The notes beneath the pieces were generated by a model, which did not search any database, was not told the DNA's origin, and saw only the letters and a program-made list of their open reading frames with translations. 40,220 nucleotides of DNA from Pirellulaceae bacterium (GTDB lineage: Bacteria; Planctomycetota; Planctomycetia; Pirellulales; Pirellulaceae), in NCBI GenBank assembly GCA_024102795.1, contig JAGFJK010000410.1, forward strand, positions 1-40,220, in the 5' to 3' direction. The translations under genes and the position numbers were made by a program. Every line of letters begins with the position of its first letter. The stretch's first letter is position 1. This document shows, piece by piece, positions 27,001 to 34,014 of the stretch.

Positions 27001-27874
27001 GGCCGTGCGGAACAGTAAAGTTGCCCATCGCGTCGAACGCCACATCGCCCAGCGAGTTGCCGTTCAGCTCGGCGCGCAAGCTCGCGATTGCCGACATATC
27101 GGTCACGCGTCCCGTCATCGCCGGATCGGAGGTGATGCGATCGTTGTTCGTGCCGCCACCAGGAGCCGTATCGTTGACCAGGCCGACGGTGAGCAGCGGA
27201 CTTTGGGTGTCGAGCGTAATCGACAGGACGGTAACCGTCGGTCCGTTGCCGCGGGCATCCACCGCTTCGAATCGCAGGTTCTGCGGACCATCGTCCGACC
27301 CGTCGGCGGCGAAGCCAGGGTCAAACATGAAATCACCGGTGCGGAAGTCGAACGGCACGGGACGCCGTATCGCTCCGTCGACAAACACCAGCGACTGGAT
27401 GCCGGTGGGATCGTCCACGTTGCCCGCGGTTGTGTCGTCCGAGGTGATCCGATCGTCGTTCGTCCCGCCACCTGGCGCGGTGTCGTTGGCCAGCCCCACG
27501 TTCAGGACGGGCGGCGAGCGATCGCTGTTGAGCAGGTTGAAGATGATCAGCGCATCGACGGCCGTCAGCAGATCGTCGCCACTGGTATCGACGTACGGCG
27601 GCGGCCCGCCCGGCACGGGTGGCGGAATCGGCAGCGGTCCCGATCCCTGGCTGTTGATGCGGTTGATCACGAACAGGCCGTCAACAGGAGCCACCAGGCC
27701 ATCGTCGTTGACGTCCGCTCGATTGAACGGATTCTGCCAGTCGCCGACCAGCAAGCGGCGAGCGGCCAGCGGTTCCAGTAGCAGCCGGCGGGGCGTCGGC
27801 GCCAAGCCGCGCGGCGCGGACCGCGAGCGTCCACCTGGGGAGCGCCGATTCGGGGAGTTGCCTCTTCGCACCAC
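14741..27874 (-). CDS. Giant secreted RHS/YD-repeat protein with dockerin, Ig-like and PPC repeats
   Basis: The open frame encodes 4,377 residues. It starts with the planctomycete export signature LEPLAARRLL (34-42) and two dockerin-like calcium loops (DVNDDG and DTSGDD, about 50-117). Six Ig-like repeats of about 100 residues with NDTAPGGGTN signatures follow (about 120-745), then a cadherin-like domain (about 1115-1200), a carboxypeptidase-regulatory-like domain (about 1205-1245), a first YD-repeat block (about 1575-1910), twelve PPC-type repeats each with an EF-hand-like DxNGNG loop (about 1913-3460), a second YD block (about 3462-4140) and the RHS core RHRFAGRVLDRETGLYYFEA with DPSG (about 4170-4240). 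The last 85 residues are probably out of frame because of a shift near 15005. Likely exported and calcium-stabilised; adhesion or toxin delivery are the main possibilities. It follows the kinase gene by 181 bp. Confidence 0.9.
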   Translation of the reverse strand: MVRRGNSPNRRSPGGRSRSAPRGLAPTPRRLLLEPLAARRLLVGDWQNPFNRADVNDDGLVAPVDGLFVINRINSQGSGPLPIPPPVPGGPPPYVDTSGDDLLTAVDALIIFNLLNSDRSPPVLNVGLANDTAPGGGTNDDRITSDDTTAGNVDDPTGIQSLVFVDGAIRRPVPFDFRTGDFMFDPGFAADGSDDGPQNLRFEAVDARGNGPTVTVLSITLDTQSPLLTVGLVNDTAPGGGTNNDRITSDPAMTGRVTDMSAIASLRAELNGNSLGDVAFDAMGNFTVPHGLAVDGSDDGQHTIRLLAEDLAGNVSEVTFMLQLDTRPPDLTARLSSDTAPGGGTNDDRVTSVDDTRGTATDAGSGLVQFQARLDGGQAQNVAVTGGMFTFDPALAADGSDDGGHQVEYLAVDAAGNVAATTLAFTLDTQSPAITLGLVNDTAPGGGTNSDLVTFDPAAAGRTTDLSTIVSLRAELNGNSLGDVAFDAMGNFTVPHGLAVDGSDDGLHTIRMLAEDLAGNPSQMLLTFRLDTRPPDLTARLSNDTAPGGGTNDDRVTSVDDTRGTATDAGSGLLQLQARVDSGSLQNVTVASGMFTFDPGLANDGSADGGHQIDYQAVDVAGNVAATTLAFTLDTQAPQINAGLVNDTAPRNTTNSDGVTFDARLAGSVVTALPGIALFQASLDGGTAVNVALDGGNNFSFDPGLQAGGANDGPHMVRFTVADTAGNTRMRDVAFTLDTVAPSEPTLVLDPAFVFGPPEDGLTRDASVTLRGTSQPQSLLELLPTMRLTTADGAGSYSFGGVPLQLGENDLTVTAYDTAGNSRGTARTITRLDADVVAYLQERSRFATEMSLLIDLALAAGSRQVRFDVESMFDTSDTSSVGGDALLVYLVDPDDRQTLLASGGPGTSLFAWREGAVEFRPGLVNFDGRTVEIEVSQLGHLEQGLLVFQLLNNDTDTGTQFVVRRLVNEVDPEGVVSPIFPPPPQLAPLGGGLANLDSFQASASVEVRLSNSRFEPDSGTYRAELRVANTGPGTDRRVAVVFPGLPAGVTLVNATGTTSSGAPYLDLSQAIGSGGLGPDAVSQGVLVEFQLASGNNFPLQPQVLVGGLNRPPQFDPPANLQVFPGGYLEQVLEAIDPDGDSITYSIRADGLLPANMLLADGMFVVTPAPGDIGAYNLTLIASDGVLETSREIMLQVPLDPVMSTRVRGQVLDVDMNPLAGVPIELGEDSTVTDPGGGFELQLTTPMPQAPLEIHGELFVGPDDYPFVAEDLALLLNRPFFTGVNNVLPRPIYLPRLDTENGTPIDPMNDTVVSTPMIPDAELLVPAGSLLDPQGQLFTGEVSITEVPTDRTPAALPPGQAPDILVTIQPAEMQFTTPAPLTLPNLTGYAPGTELDLYSINPQTGQFDIVGNGQVTPDGRAVRTVTGGVRNSSWHFFSPPPTVPTDLASNVRNRANCGSCEERIEANAQVELHSGVLLEHHPLVANQTLGVTRGLTLVYDSLRADPRPILHFGYDAVPDDAALRMVASLSVRREGFELQVPGRPSQDVGLTGNEHFWSIPAGGGDIEAALQADLATQPTGRYTYQLLSGLLRLQDGRFNGSRITSTADLAHVNTIDSIFGAGWGLAGLQQLHEDSAGWVLLVDGDGSELLFRPGSQPGQYVSPVGDFSRLEKLGDDTFRRTLKDQTVYAFDAGNRLESIADRHGNVTAFAYDGSGNLLTITDQVGRVTMFGYTGGKVSSITDPAGRTTMLMHDGDGNLASVRDPDTSQRLFDYDDRHLLVEETNKRGFRETKVYDFAGRLERSLTEDGAEIQVEPLQVQELLPPARTRNLSQPPVAFPTSAPLAFHTDANGNTFATELDQLGQRVFSFDGEGIGERIVRNASNLITSITDPRGFTTRYTYDALGNLLSVFDAGLSGGASLDSPFDLGLLQADRTLQAHVGSLDRTDFFRLELDTASRLSVRLDELNEETIVSIIGDFNGDFLVDSGEVVETVTSNGSEPLLLVEELSAGVWYVRIEADTFPVGENSAYRMELTSEPLVLTTPADPGQTLGEALDVGTLSVEQRFQDWVGGTDTRDYYRFQIAQNGTPVWVRLSELRENADLQLIRDANGNGVVDFGDVLDSSTASGTGSEQIFATLAAGTYFVSVLPTTFPVGENTSYTLDLAVVQTPATTPHVDNGNSLGTAMDIGSLAGPAAYSGSIGGSDTHDFFRFTISENVRLRGQLTGLSADARVGLVADIDGNLTIATRELIAFSQRSNTAAPEWFDEEIGPGTYYLVVYQEQFDARLNTDYLVELLPTSAPTLDPEAGESFATALSIDPFTGPQTFRDNVGSLDRFDYYAFTLSQSSTVRARLTELEEDIALGLAADINGNGLLDSNEIVERGAMEGKVDEWLEEQLTPGTWYFVVLQNDFQENNNSHYRLDVDLIVVETDPLADPGQDYPTALDIGPLAESRSFRQSVGSVDTHDFYKFTLSEASTVSVRLGELNEDLQLGLAADLNGNGTFVSTELIEQTTYAGKHPEWLSEQLAPGEYYLVVFQGQFQRDQNSHYLLEVDVARADTTTASDPGNTLATAMPIAPSNRPLVIRENVGSIDRRDFYSFTLTEPGTITAQLNGLSEDLQLALAVDANNDGNHETIELSSAPGAEREWIDEQVPPGTYYILVFQGDFQTDQNSHYELEVRLDAAPPTTPSDPGATLATALVLDPFDGPRTYRNTAGTLDRRDFYRFTLAAPATVTAELDQLDEDLQLGLVVDLTGNGYDDADLIETSTGVGRAREWLSQELPAGTYYFVVYQGNFQETENSHYQLNLNVTPLADVRGTDPGNRPGDAAILGMLASDMVVRDVAGTLDTDDYYQFTLSSAQTVELLLRDLDESLELGLVFDANGNGNLDFGDQIATSTNAGRAIDWIQADLAAGTYYARVYQGQFTRGENSHYELQLRLPVAPSANPADPGGTLAAARPLGTLTGVISRTDFVGTSDPHDYYQLVLSEARELRLALTGLSADADIRLIADRNGNLAIDSGDVIEEVNSSGSSPAFLHEDLGPGTYYIHVFQPTFPANQNTDYNLEITSTLLPVDPVVDPGGTLAAALNLGPLSSPQSFRDAIGSLDTLDFYRFQLSRDSQVKLRLEGMMEAAELAIVADENSDGVVQSSEVLEVAESADTVLLTEFLPAGVYYVRVGQVSFPAGENTRYRLVAEAVPLPATTLVEPGQLLPAALNIGTLLPGTLTGQQRFQQTVGNLDRADIYRFQLNEDLELRVQLRDVAEETVVSLIADLDGDLAIDSGETIETVTSLGGVTTLLTEYLPAGTYYLSIAPDTFPAGQNSNYTLEIGVQGVDESPASDPGNTLSEAFELGALGEPLSLRQTIGSLDPDDFYRFDLAGVREVLVRMDGLSEEVIVSLVADVNNNGAVDTGETIETVTSSGFDVLLHEVLGPGSYFLRVQPDTFPAGQNTSYNLQLVSRAISDSFGPRTFTYDPVFSQLTSEKDELGRLTLYDVDPANGNIIRETRVVGLRDAISGETDDLVTEFTYTPEGRINTVTDPLGRVADHDYDPLGRLMRITYAQGTADEADQQFEYDAAGNVTAVIDENLNRTEFLYDDMNRLVMLTEADPDAAGPLVSPVTMYDYDLAGNLIGITDPLNNSTTIAYDLKNRPESRRDAQLNDTLLVHDLAGNLSRSEDELGAATSNRYDERNRLIETVDPNGGTTRYRYDASDNLIRVTDPLGNITRYQYDHQNRLERVIDPLGNEARYQYDAVGNRLATLDRNDRRTEFSFDDLDRLVRETWRAADGTVENVVQYTYDGAGNLLTAVDDFSQLTFTYDDRNRLLTASNAGTAGAPEVVLSYSYDAAGNVLAIADQIAAAPAGTTSFLVDGLHRTTSILQGGTGVAAKRVDLVYDALGQLESLVRFSDHAGTMPVVTTTWSYDSLGRLDTLVHNDGLVDVAVYDYDRDAAGRVIRLTDGTGIADYEYDAGGQLLDLAHSVREDESFVYDAGGNRTESSLHDADYVIDPGNRLRTDGTYNYTYDDEGNVIRRTEIATGDYVELEYDHRNRLRAVIERDSGGGEQGRIEYRYDVLNRRIVTHLSDGGETTEYFIYDRDALHLEFTDNDGNGPNLPALESRFLNGPAVDQVLAEEGGGQVGWLLADGLGSVREIVDNDGDVINAIVYGAFGQVVSESNPAIDTRHRFAGRVLDRETGLYYFEARYYDPLLGRFLSEDPLGQAAGDTNLATYAFNDPVNLRDPSGRIVAHLSISSETLRSLAFSRLVVAGGLDVQVEQFTRDPAGRVDPLALFNRTTLAASARPRCGIRWPWPIAPRSICRPGRSLGRPRPVCNRSLINRYRAPASYCAARPRSWLRAACHERLSNGRFRPRASSVRTWPEVPACRWGL
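25971..27210 (-). repeat. 618-bp higher-order duplication inside the giant gene
   Basis: Ig-like repeats 2-3 and 4-5 are near-identical at the DNA level with a period of exactly 618 bp (206 codons). For example GTATCCAGCG with its context starts at 25971 and 26589, and GTGCCTCGCG at 26181 and 26799. Few third-position differences suggest a recent duplication or ongoing gene conversion. Confidence 0.8.
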
Positions 27875-28055
27875 CGCCTCCTCCGCGGGAATCGTCTGCC
27901 AGCAGCCATCCGAACCGTTCGTCCCATGCCGGTCCGGATGTCGCCAGTTGCCGCGTTGAATCTAACAGTTTACCTGCTTCCCATCGGGGTTGGGAGAGTG
28001 GCTCCCGATGGAACTCGACCCGGGCCCGTTTCGCCGGCCGCACCGTTCACCGAGG

Positions 28056-31000
28056 TTACTCCGGTTCCCCGTTCAGCGTGCGAGCGACGCGGAAGCCGAT
28101 CGCCGCGTTGCGGTATTCGGGAGCCACGGGAGAACGGGCGGCGGCCCGCAGACCCTCGGCCGCCAGCGCCGCGTACGATCCGCCTCGGACCACGCGCTGC
28201 TCGGCGATCCGGGCCACCCGCTCCTCGTCCATCAGCAGGTCGCCGGCCACCGGCAGCGGGTCGTCACTCGGGTAGGCCATGATCCGCTGATTGCACCATT
28301 CGGCCGCATTGCCTAGCATATCATACAACCCGAAGTCGTTCGGCTTCAGAAGGCCGACGGGCCAGCTTCGCCCCTGCAGGTTATCCAGGCTCCAACTGTA
28401 ATGCGGCACCAGCCAGGGATCCGCTCCGTAGTAGCGGCTGCCGCTGCTTCCCGCGCGGCAGGCATACTCCCATTCGGCTTCGTGCGGCAGACGGTAGCCG
28501 GCGCGGTCCGGAAAAATCTCGATGGTCCGATCCCCGACTTCGTAGCAGCAATCCGCGGCGGCCAGGCCTTCGGTCTGCGTCAGCCAGTTGCAATACTGCG
28601 CCGCCTCGAACCAGGTGACGCTGATCTGCGGGCAGTGGTCATCGGGAGCGAACCGGCCTTCGTGCTGGAACGTGGGCACGGCGCGGCGGAACTGTTCGAC
28701 GGTGACTTCCTTGTTGGCCAGTGCGAAACAGTGGTCAAAGCGCCGGCGGTGCTGTTGCTCCCTGGCCGCCGCTCGCCGCGGTTCGTCATCGGGCGAGCCC
28801 ATCGAGAACTCGGCGCCCGGCTGGAAGACGACCATCGTCTGGCCCTGACTGGTCAGGTACCAGCGCCGCCCCGCGGGTTGCGCGGCCGGCTGCACATTCG
28901 GACGTACTTCCGTCGCCAGACGCTGATCGATCTCATCCAGCTCCGCGGCATGTCCCCACTTGCCCAGCAGCCACTCCACCGCCGCGTGGACACCCGGATC
29001 GGGGTCGTCGCGATAAAGCTGCAGCAGGTGCGCGTGCAGCGGCTCCGTTTCGGCCACCGCCGCCGGATACTCTCCGAGACTCAAGAGCAGCGCGCGGCGC
29101 ACGGGCAGCTCGGCCGAAGCAAGCTGCTCGATCAGTTCTTCTGGCTCGACACCCACGTCGGCCAGCCGGTGAATCAGCAGGCCGCGGGTGGTCGGATCGT
29201 CCGTGTGATCGAGCAGTTCGCAGGCCAGGTCAACGCGGCCCAAACGGGCGGCGGCGGCCGCCAGATTCGCTCGCTGCGATGGTTGGCTGCCGCCGCTGGC
29301 GGACGCTTCCTGCAGCAGCAACAGCACCTCGCGCTGACCTTGAGCGCCGAGCGGCAGCAGGCTCCGCACCAGTTGCGCCAGGTACGGCGGATCGGCTCGC
29401 GGCACCTGACCGGCCAGCGCCGCCGGGTCACTGGAATCCAACGTGCAGAGCAGATCCAGGGCGCGGGCTCGCTGAGTGGCATCGCGCTGGCTGTCGGCCA
29501 GAATCTGCGCCAGCGCCGGTCGCAAGGCGTCGCGCGCGCCGCGCAGCGTTGTTGCCCAGAGCTGCGCTTCGGCGGCACTCGACTGGACAAGCCCTTCAGC
29601 CACTCGCCGCGCGCTGGCTTCCCAGCGCGGGTCCTGAGGCGCATAGTCCGCCAGGCAACCGGCCATGTTCAGCACCGGCTGGTCGAACTGCCGGTCATCG
29701 CTCCGCGGCAACTGGCTCCAGAGCGGCTCCAGAACCGTCGTTCGGCGATCGCGCAACAGGTCGCGGATCAGCAGCGCCTGCTCGGCATCCGCGGCCGGCA
29801 AGCGGCCGAGCAGGTACTCCACCTGGCCGGGGTCGTAAGAGAGCATCGCCAGACTGACGTGCAGCCTTTGCCGCTCGTCCAGTGTCTCGTCGCGCTGCGC
29901 CTCGCGAAGCAGCGGTCGAGCGAACAGCCAGCAGCCGTGCAGTTGCCGCACCACTTCCGCCGCGCTGTCCGTCTCGGCCACCAGCAGCCGATCCCTGAGC
30001 GAGCGGGCCTTGTTCCAGTCCAGGCCGGCCAGAGCCACCGCCAACGCCAGGCAAGCAGCGGCCAGCGCAACGATCGACCGCACTGCGTGCAGTCGGCCGG
30101 CCGAATGCATCATCTGCCGCTGCGAGTCGGACCAGTCGCGGGCGCGCGTCAGGGCCCGGATCCGCAACCACTCGATCAACGAAGGCAATTGCCGGCGTTC
30201 CTTCCGGTCGCTCCATAAACTGGATCGCTCGGCCAGCAGCAGTTCGGCCCGCCCCGCCGCCGACTCGCGCTGCTTGCGCGTGAGCCACTGGCGCAGCGCG
30301 GGAACCAGGTAGTCGTGCGCCAGTTGGTACTGATAGTCTGAACGCGCAGCGGGCTGAGCGTCCAATTCGTCGTCCGAGGGATCGATCGGTGTGATCAACC
30401 GCAGGCGGCGGTCGAGCAGTTCAATCAACTGGGCGAACTGAGCCGGTCGCTGGCGGTAGTCGCACGCGGCCCGCAGTTCGTCGTACGAGCGGCGCAGGCC
30501 CCGGATGTCGGTCCCCGACTCGGGCAGCAGCGCGGCCAGCACCTGGCGAGCGGCCCGTGCGTGCTGGCGGTTTTCGAGCGGCGCCTGCGGACCCTCGAAC
30601 GTCTCCCGCAGATAGGCCACGCCGACTCCCCGCGCGCCGCCCAGATCCCGCAGCGTCGAGGTGGTCCAGGTGCGCGCCTTGAGCATCTCGGCCAGCAGCG
30701 CCAGCCGCACGGGAACCACCTGCTGCTGCTCGGACAGCTCCTCCACGGCCTGCTCGACAAAACTCCGCTGATCCTTGTCCAGCGACTGGGGAGCGGCCGG
30801 CAGCGCGCCGTACGCCTGGCCAAAACCGGTCAGCACGCGGCGGGCGTGGCGCAAGTCGAAGCGGTCGATGCCGTGGCTGTTGAAACCCTCGACCAACGGC
30901 ACTTCCAAACAGCCCATGCAGCGGGCCAGGGCCATCCAGAAGTCATCGCGCACCAGCAGCAGGCACTGCACTCGGTGGCCATCGCACTGCCTGAGGGCCT

Positions 31001-32498
31001 GGATCAGCGGCGCGTCGTCGTCGATCGGGTTCGCGTGCAGCCATTGCTCGAACTGGTCGAGCACCAGCAGCACTTTGCGGCCCGGCGGCACGCCTCGGCC
31101 GCGGCGAATGGCCGCCAGCGCCGCCGCCAGTGTCGGTTCGCCCGTCAAGTCGCCATGCCGCCGCTGCAGACGAGCCAGCAGCGCCGACTCGGTGTCGCCG
31201 CGCGTCGCCTCCAGGTAGTGCGCCGTTACGCTGTCCGACAAACGCGGCAGCATCCCGGCGCGAACGAGCGAGCTCTTGCCGCTGCCCGAGGGTCCATACA
31301 CGACGCCGACTGAAAACGTTTCCGCCGCGTCCCGCTCCTCGATCCGCTGCTTCCAGAAGCGGACCACTTCGGGCAGCCCGTCGCGATCGCGCGGGCCGGG
31401 CAACAGCTCCAGATAGAAGTCGGCGTCGTGGCTGTCGAAAGGCCGCAAGCCCTTGGGCACGATCCGCGCCGGAGCGGAAGCGGCCGACTGCGACGTCGCG
31501 GCCGACCCGCTGGGCGTGGCGGCCGGAGTTATCGTGCTGGGATGCGGCAGGTCGCTGCGGCCGGCAGCCGTCGTGTCGTGCGCGAGCCCCGAAGCGGGCC
31601 CGGCCACGTCCGTCTCGTCGCTGGTCCGCAGAAAGTGCCGCAGGTCGTCGGCCAGATCCCGGCAGGTGTTGTAGCGTTCGGACGGCCGCCGCGCGAGCGC
31701 CTTGAGACAGATGCGCTCCAGCTCCTTGGGAATTGCGTCTTCCAACTGTCTGGGCGGCCGGACGTCGGCGGTGGAAATCTGGTCCAGCAGCTCCCGCCGC
31801 GATTCCGCTCGAAACGGCCGCCGGCCCGTCAGCAGTTCATAGAACACCACGCCCAGGCTGAACACGTCGGTCCGCCCGTCGACTCGATGCCCTTCGCCCC
31901 GCGCCTGCTCCGGACTCATGTAGGCCGGAGTGCCGACGCGGCCCGGCCCCTGCCCCGCTTCCTCCTCCTTCATCGCCAGTCCGAAGTCGGCCACGTACGG
32001 CTGGCCGTGCGTGTCGATCAGGATGTTGCCCGGTTTGACGTCGCGGTGAAACAAGCCGCGCGTGTGAGCGTAATGCAGAGCGTCGCCAACCTGAGCGACC
32101 AGCGCGGCCGATTCGCCGAACCCCAGCCGGCGACGACGCAGGACCGATTCCAGGTCGCCGCCGTCGATGAACTTCGAGACGACGAAACACAACCCGTCGT
32201 CGGTCGTCCCGCAGTCGTGCACCGGCACAATGCCCGGATGATCCAGGCTGGCGACGCGCCGCGCTTCGGCCAGGTACGCGGCAATGTCGTCGGGCCGAGC
32301 GACCCGGTGCGCGTGAGGCACCTTGATGGCGACCGCCCGGTCCAGGTCGTCGTCGTGAGCCAGGTAGACCTGCCCGAAGCCGCCCTCGCCCAGCAGCCTG
32401 GCCACGCGATACCGGCCGATCCGCTGCCGCTGGCTGTCGCTGGACGACACCTGCCGCGGATCGTAACCGTGCGTCTGGGAATTGGACGAATCGTTCAT
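28056..32498 (-). CDS. Ser/Thr protein kinase fused to STAND NTPase and FGE-like domain
   Basis: A 1,480-residue fusion. The N-terminal Hanks-type kinase (about 28-290) has GEGGFG at 37-42, Lys59 in VAIK, HRDVKPGN at 151-158 and DFG at 171-173, so it should be active. A STAND-type (nSTAND1-like) NTPase follows with P-loop GPSGSGKSS at 402-410 and Walker B VLLVLDQFEQ near 476-484. A single hydrophobic segment (about 795-815) probably anchors the protein in the membrane, followed by helical, HEAT-like repeats (about 850-1180). The C-terminal domain (about 1200-1480) has the formylglycine-generating-enzyme/sulfatase-modifying fold, with GSPDDEPRR, RLPHEAEWEYACRAG, GLYDMLGNAAEWC and RVVRGGSY. ATG 32498 (MNDSSNSQ) is preferred to 32615. 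A sensor kinase with a ligand-binding FGE head is the likely reading. The giant gene lies directly downstream. Confidence 0.9.
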   Translation of the reverse strand: MNDSSNSQTHGYDPRQVSSSDSQRQRIGRYRVARLLGEGGFGQVYLAHDDDLDRAVAIKVPHAHRVARPDDIAAYLAEARRVASLDHPGIVPVHDCGTTDDGLCFVVSKFIDGGDLESVLRRRRLGFGESAALVAQVGDALHYAHTRGLFHRDVKPGNILIDTHGQPYVADFGLAMKEEEAGQGPGRVGTPAYMSPEQARGEGHRVDGRTDVFSLGVVFYELLTGRRPFRAESRRELLDQISTADVRPPRQLEDAIPKELERICLKALARRPSERYNTCRDLADDLRHFLRTSDETDVAGPASGLAHDTTAAGRSDLPHPSTITPAATPSGSAATSQSAASAPARIVPKGLRPFDSHDADFYLELLPGPRDRDGLPEVVRFWKQRIEERDAAETFSVGVVYGPSGSGKSSLVRAGMLPRLSDSVTAHYLEATRGDTESALLARLQRRHGDLTGEPTLAAALAAIRRGRGVPPGRKVLLVLDQFEQWLHANPIDDDAPLIQALRQCDGHRVQCLLLVRDDFWMALARCMGCLEVPLVEGFNSHGIDRFDLRHARRVLTGFGQAYGALPAAPQSLDKDQRSFVEQAVEELSEQQQVVPVRLALLAEMLKARTWTTSTLRDLGGARGVGVAYLRETFEGPQAPLENRQHARAARQVLAALLPESGTDIRGLRRSYDELRAACDYRQRPAQFAQLIELLDRRLRLITPIDPSDDELDAQPAARSDYQYQLAHDYLVPALRQWLTRKQRESAAGRAELLLAERSSLWSDRKERRQLPSLIEWLRIRALTRARDWSDSQRQMMHSAGRLHAVRSIVALAAACLALAVALAGLDWNKARSLRDRLLVAETDSAAEVVRQLHGCWLFARPLLREAQRDETLDERQRLHVSLAMLSYDPGQVEYLLGRLPAADAEQALLIRDLLRDRRTTVLEPLWSQLPRSDDRQFDQPVLNMAGCLADYAPQDPRWEASARRVAEGLVQSSAAEAQLWATTLRGARDALRPALAQILADSQRDATQRARALDLLCTLDSSDPAALAGQVPRADPPYLAQLVRSLLPLGAQGQREVLLLLQEASASGGSQPSQRANLAAAAARLGRVDLACELLDHTDDPTTRGLLIHRLADVGVEPEELIEQLASAELPVRRALLLSLGEYPAAVAETEPLHAHLLQLYRDDPDPGVHAAVEWLLGKWGHAAELDEIDQRLATEVRPNVQPAAQPAGRRWYLTSQGQTMVVFQPGAEFSMGSPDDEPRRAAAREQQHRRRFDHCFALANKEVTVEQFRRAVPTFQHEGRFAPDDHCPQISVTWFEAAQYCNWLTQTEGLAAADCCYEVGDRTIEIFPDRAGYRLPHEAEWEYACRAGSSGSRYYGADPWLVPHYSWSLDNLQGRSWPVGLLKPNDFGLYDMLGNAAEWCNQRIMAYPSDDPLPVAGDLLMDEERVARIAEQRVVRGGSYAALAAEGLRAAARSPVAPEYRNAAIGFRVARTLNGEPE

Positions 32499-32600
32499 GG
32501 CGAACCGGCCGGCGAGCTCGGAACTGGCACTCGACGAACGCTTCAGTGTACCATCGCCGATCCAAACCGGCGCGTTGCCGAGGCCGAAACCAAACCGCGA

Positions 32601-32783
32601 CAAAGTAGCCATCACGCTCCGCGTGGTAAGCCTTTTGCCTGCGGCTCGCGCCAGCGGCCAGCGCCAAGCCGCACTTGCAGGTGGCGGAGGTCTGGGCGCT
32701 CGTCAACCACGGATGGTGACTCCCGTCCGCTGGAGACGTTGAGTCTGCAGGGGATCATCACGCGGAGCGTGATGACTACTTTG
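32601..32783. repeat. 183-bp MITE-like element with 28-bp terminal inverted repeats
   Basis: 32601-32628 and 32756-32783 are inverted copies with 25 of 28 matches; each arm contains CATCACGCTCCGCGTG, itself palindromic. No transposase is inside. It sits between the divergently flanked kinase start and the end of the BNR gene. Confidence 0.7.
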
Positions 32784-32817
32784 CCGCGGGTTGCATTCGT
32801 CTTCAGTCCTACCTTTG

Positions 32818-33939
32818 CTACCCGAACCGCACGCAGTAGATTGGCGGCAGGTGGGCCGAGACCAGTTGCCACGAGTCGCCGCCGTTTTCGGATACCCAGA
32901 GCGCGCCGGTGGCCGAACCCATCGCCAGGCGGTCGCCCGTGCCGTCGATGTCCAGCCCGTGGCGGAAAACGATGTCGTAGCAGTGTCGCTGAGGCAGGCC
33001 CTGGCCGAGCTGTTCGAAACTACGGCCGCCGTCGCGGGTGCGAGTGACCACCAGCCGGCCGTCCACCGGCACTCGGCATTCGTCCTTCACCCCCGGCACG
33101 AACCACGCCGTGTCCGGATCTTGCGGATGCACCACCACGGCAAACCCGAACGCCGCCGGCTGTACGTTTTCGATCTCCCGCCAGCTTCGGCCGCCATCGG
33201 TTGAGCGAAAGATTCCATTGTGATGCTGCACCCAGAGCGCATCGGGTTGCGCCGCGCATTGGACCATCCGGTGCGGGTCCTGCACGTTGGGATTGTAGGC
33301 CTGGTCCGGTGGCATGTACTCGGCCCGCATCCCCTGAGCGCGATTGTTCCAGGTCTGGCCGCCGTCCTCCGTCGCCCACGCGCCGCCGCAGGAAATGGCC
33401 ACTGTCACTCGCTGGCTATCGGCCGGATGCACCGCCACCGAATGAATGCCCGGATGGTCCTTGCCGCCGCCGAACCACTGCCACCGCTCGTCGCGGTCCC
33501 ACAACGATCGGATCAGCTCCCAGCTCGAACCGCGATCGGTCGAACGGAACAACCCGCCGGGGATCGTGCCGGCCCACAGCAGTCCCGGCTGGTCAGGACC
33601 GCCGGGCGTGAGCTCCCAGATCTCTTTTAAACTGGAGAAGTCCCGGCGAGCGCCCACTTCACCCGCCTCGGCCTGCTTCCGCTGATCCTCTTCGGTCAGC
33701 GGCGGATAGCTGGGAACGGCACACTCCTCCCAACTCTCGCCACCGTCGGGTGAACGATGCAGCTTCGCCCCGAAGTGTCCCAGCGACAGGCCGGCGTACA
33801 GCGTGCCGTCGCGCGGATCGCGAAGCACCATGGTGACGGTCTGACCCAGGAAATCGACCTTCGCCACCTCCCAGGTGGAACCCACGCGCCGTACGCTGAA
33901 CAACCCCTTGCGCGTTGCCACATCCAGCCGGTCGCTCAT
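32818..33939 (-). CDS. BNR/Asp-box repeat beta-propeller protein
   Basis: A 373-residue protein with six Asp-box signatures (SPDGGESW, STDRGSSW, TEDGGQTW, STDGGRSW, TRDGGRSF, SENGGDSW) spaced through its length, as in six-bladed sialidase/Ycf48-like beta-propellers. Sialidase catalytic residues are not apparent, so an enzyme activity is not claimed. There is no N-terminal signal peptide; the start MSDRLDVATRKGLF has AGGAG 11 nt upstream. Related cytoplasmic propellers are found beside small MoaD/ThiS-like proteins, and such a gene lies about 0.8 kb upstream here (34707-34976), with a toxin-antitoxin pair in between. A scaffold or binding role is the cautious reading. Confidence 0.8.
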   Translation of the reverse strand: MSDRLDVATRKGLFSVRRVGSTWEVAKVDFLGQTVTMVLRDPRDGTLYAGLSLGHFGAKLHRSPDGGESWEECAVPSYPPLTEEDQRKQAEAGEVGARRDFSSLKEIWELTPGGPDQPGLLWAGTIPGGLFRSTDRGSSWELIRSLWDRDERWQWFGGGKDHPGIHSVAVHPADSQRVTVAISCGGAWATEDGGQTWNNRAQGMRAEYMPPDQAYNPNVQDPHRMVQCAAQPDALWVQHHNGIFRSTDGGRSWREIENVQPAAFGFAVVVHPQDPDTAWFVPGVKDECRVPVDGRLVVTRTRDGGRSFEQLGQGLPQRHCYDIVFRHGLDIDGTGDRLAMGSATGALWVSENGGDSWQLVSAHLPPIYCVRFG

Positions 33940-34014
33940 GAAAAGTTGACTCCTGCTGACTTTCTTGCAGACCAGATCGGTGACACTGGTCTTGCGCTTA
34001 GGTTGGCGATGCCG

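Noticed and set aside
28056-28900. Target of a diversity-generating retroelement in the FGE-like domain
   Set aside because: FGE/C-type-lectin folds are common targets, but no reverse transcriptase or template repeat is seen in the window.
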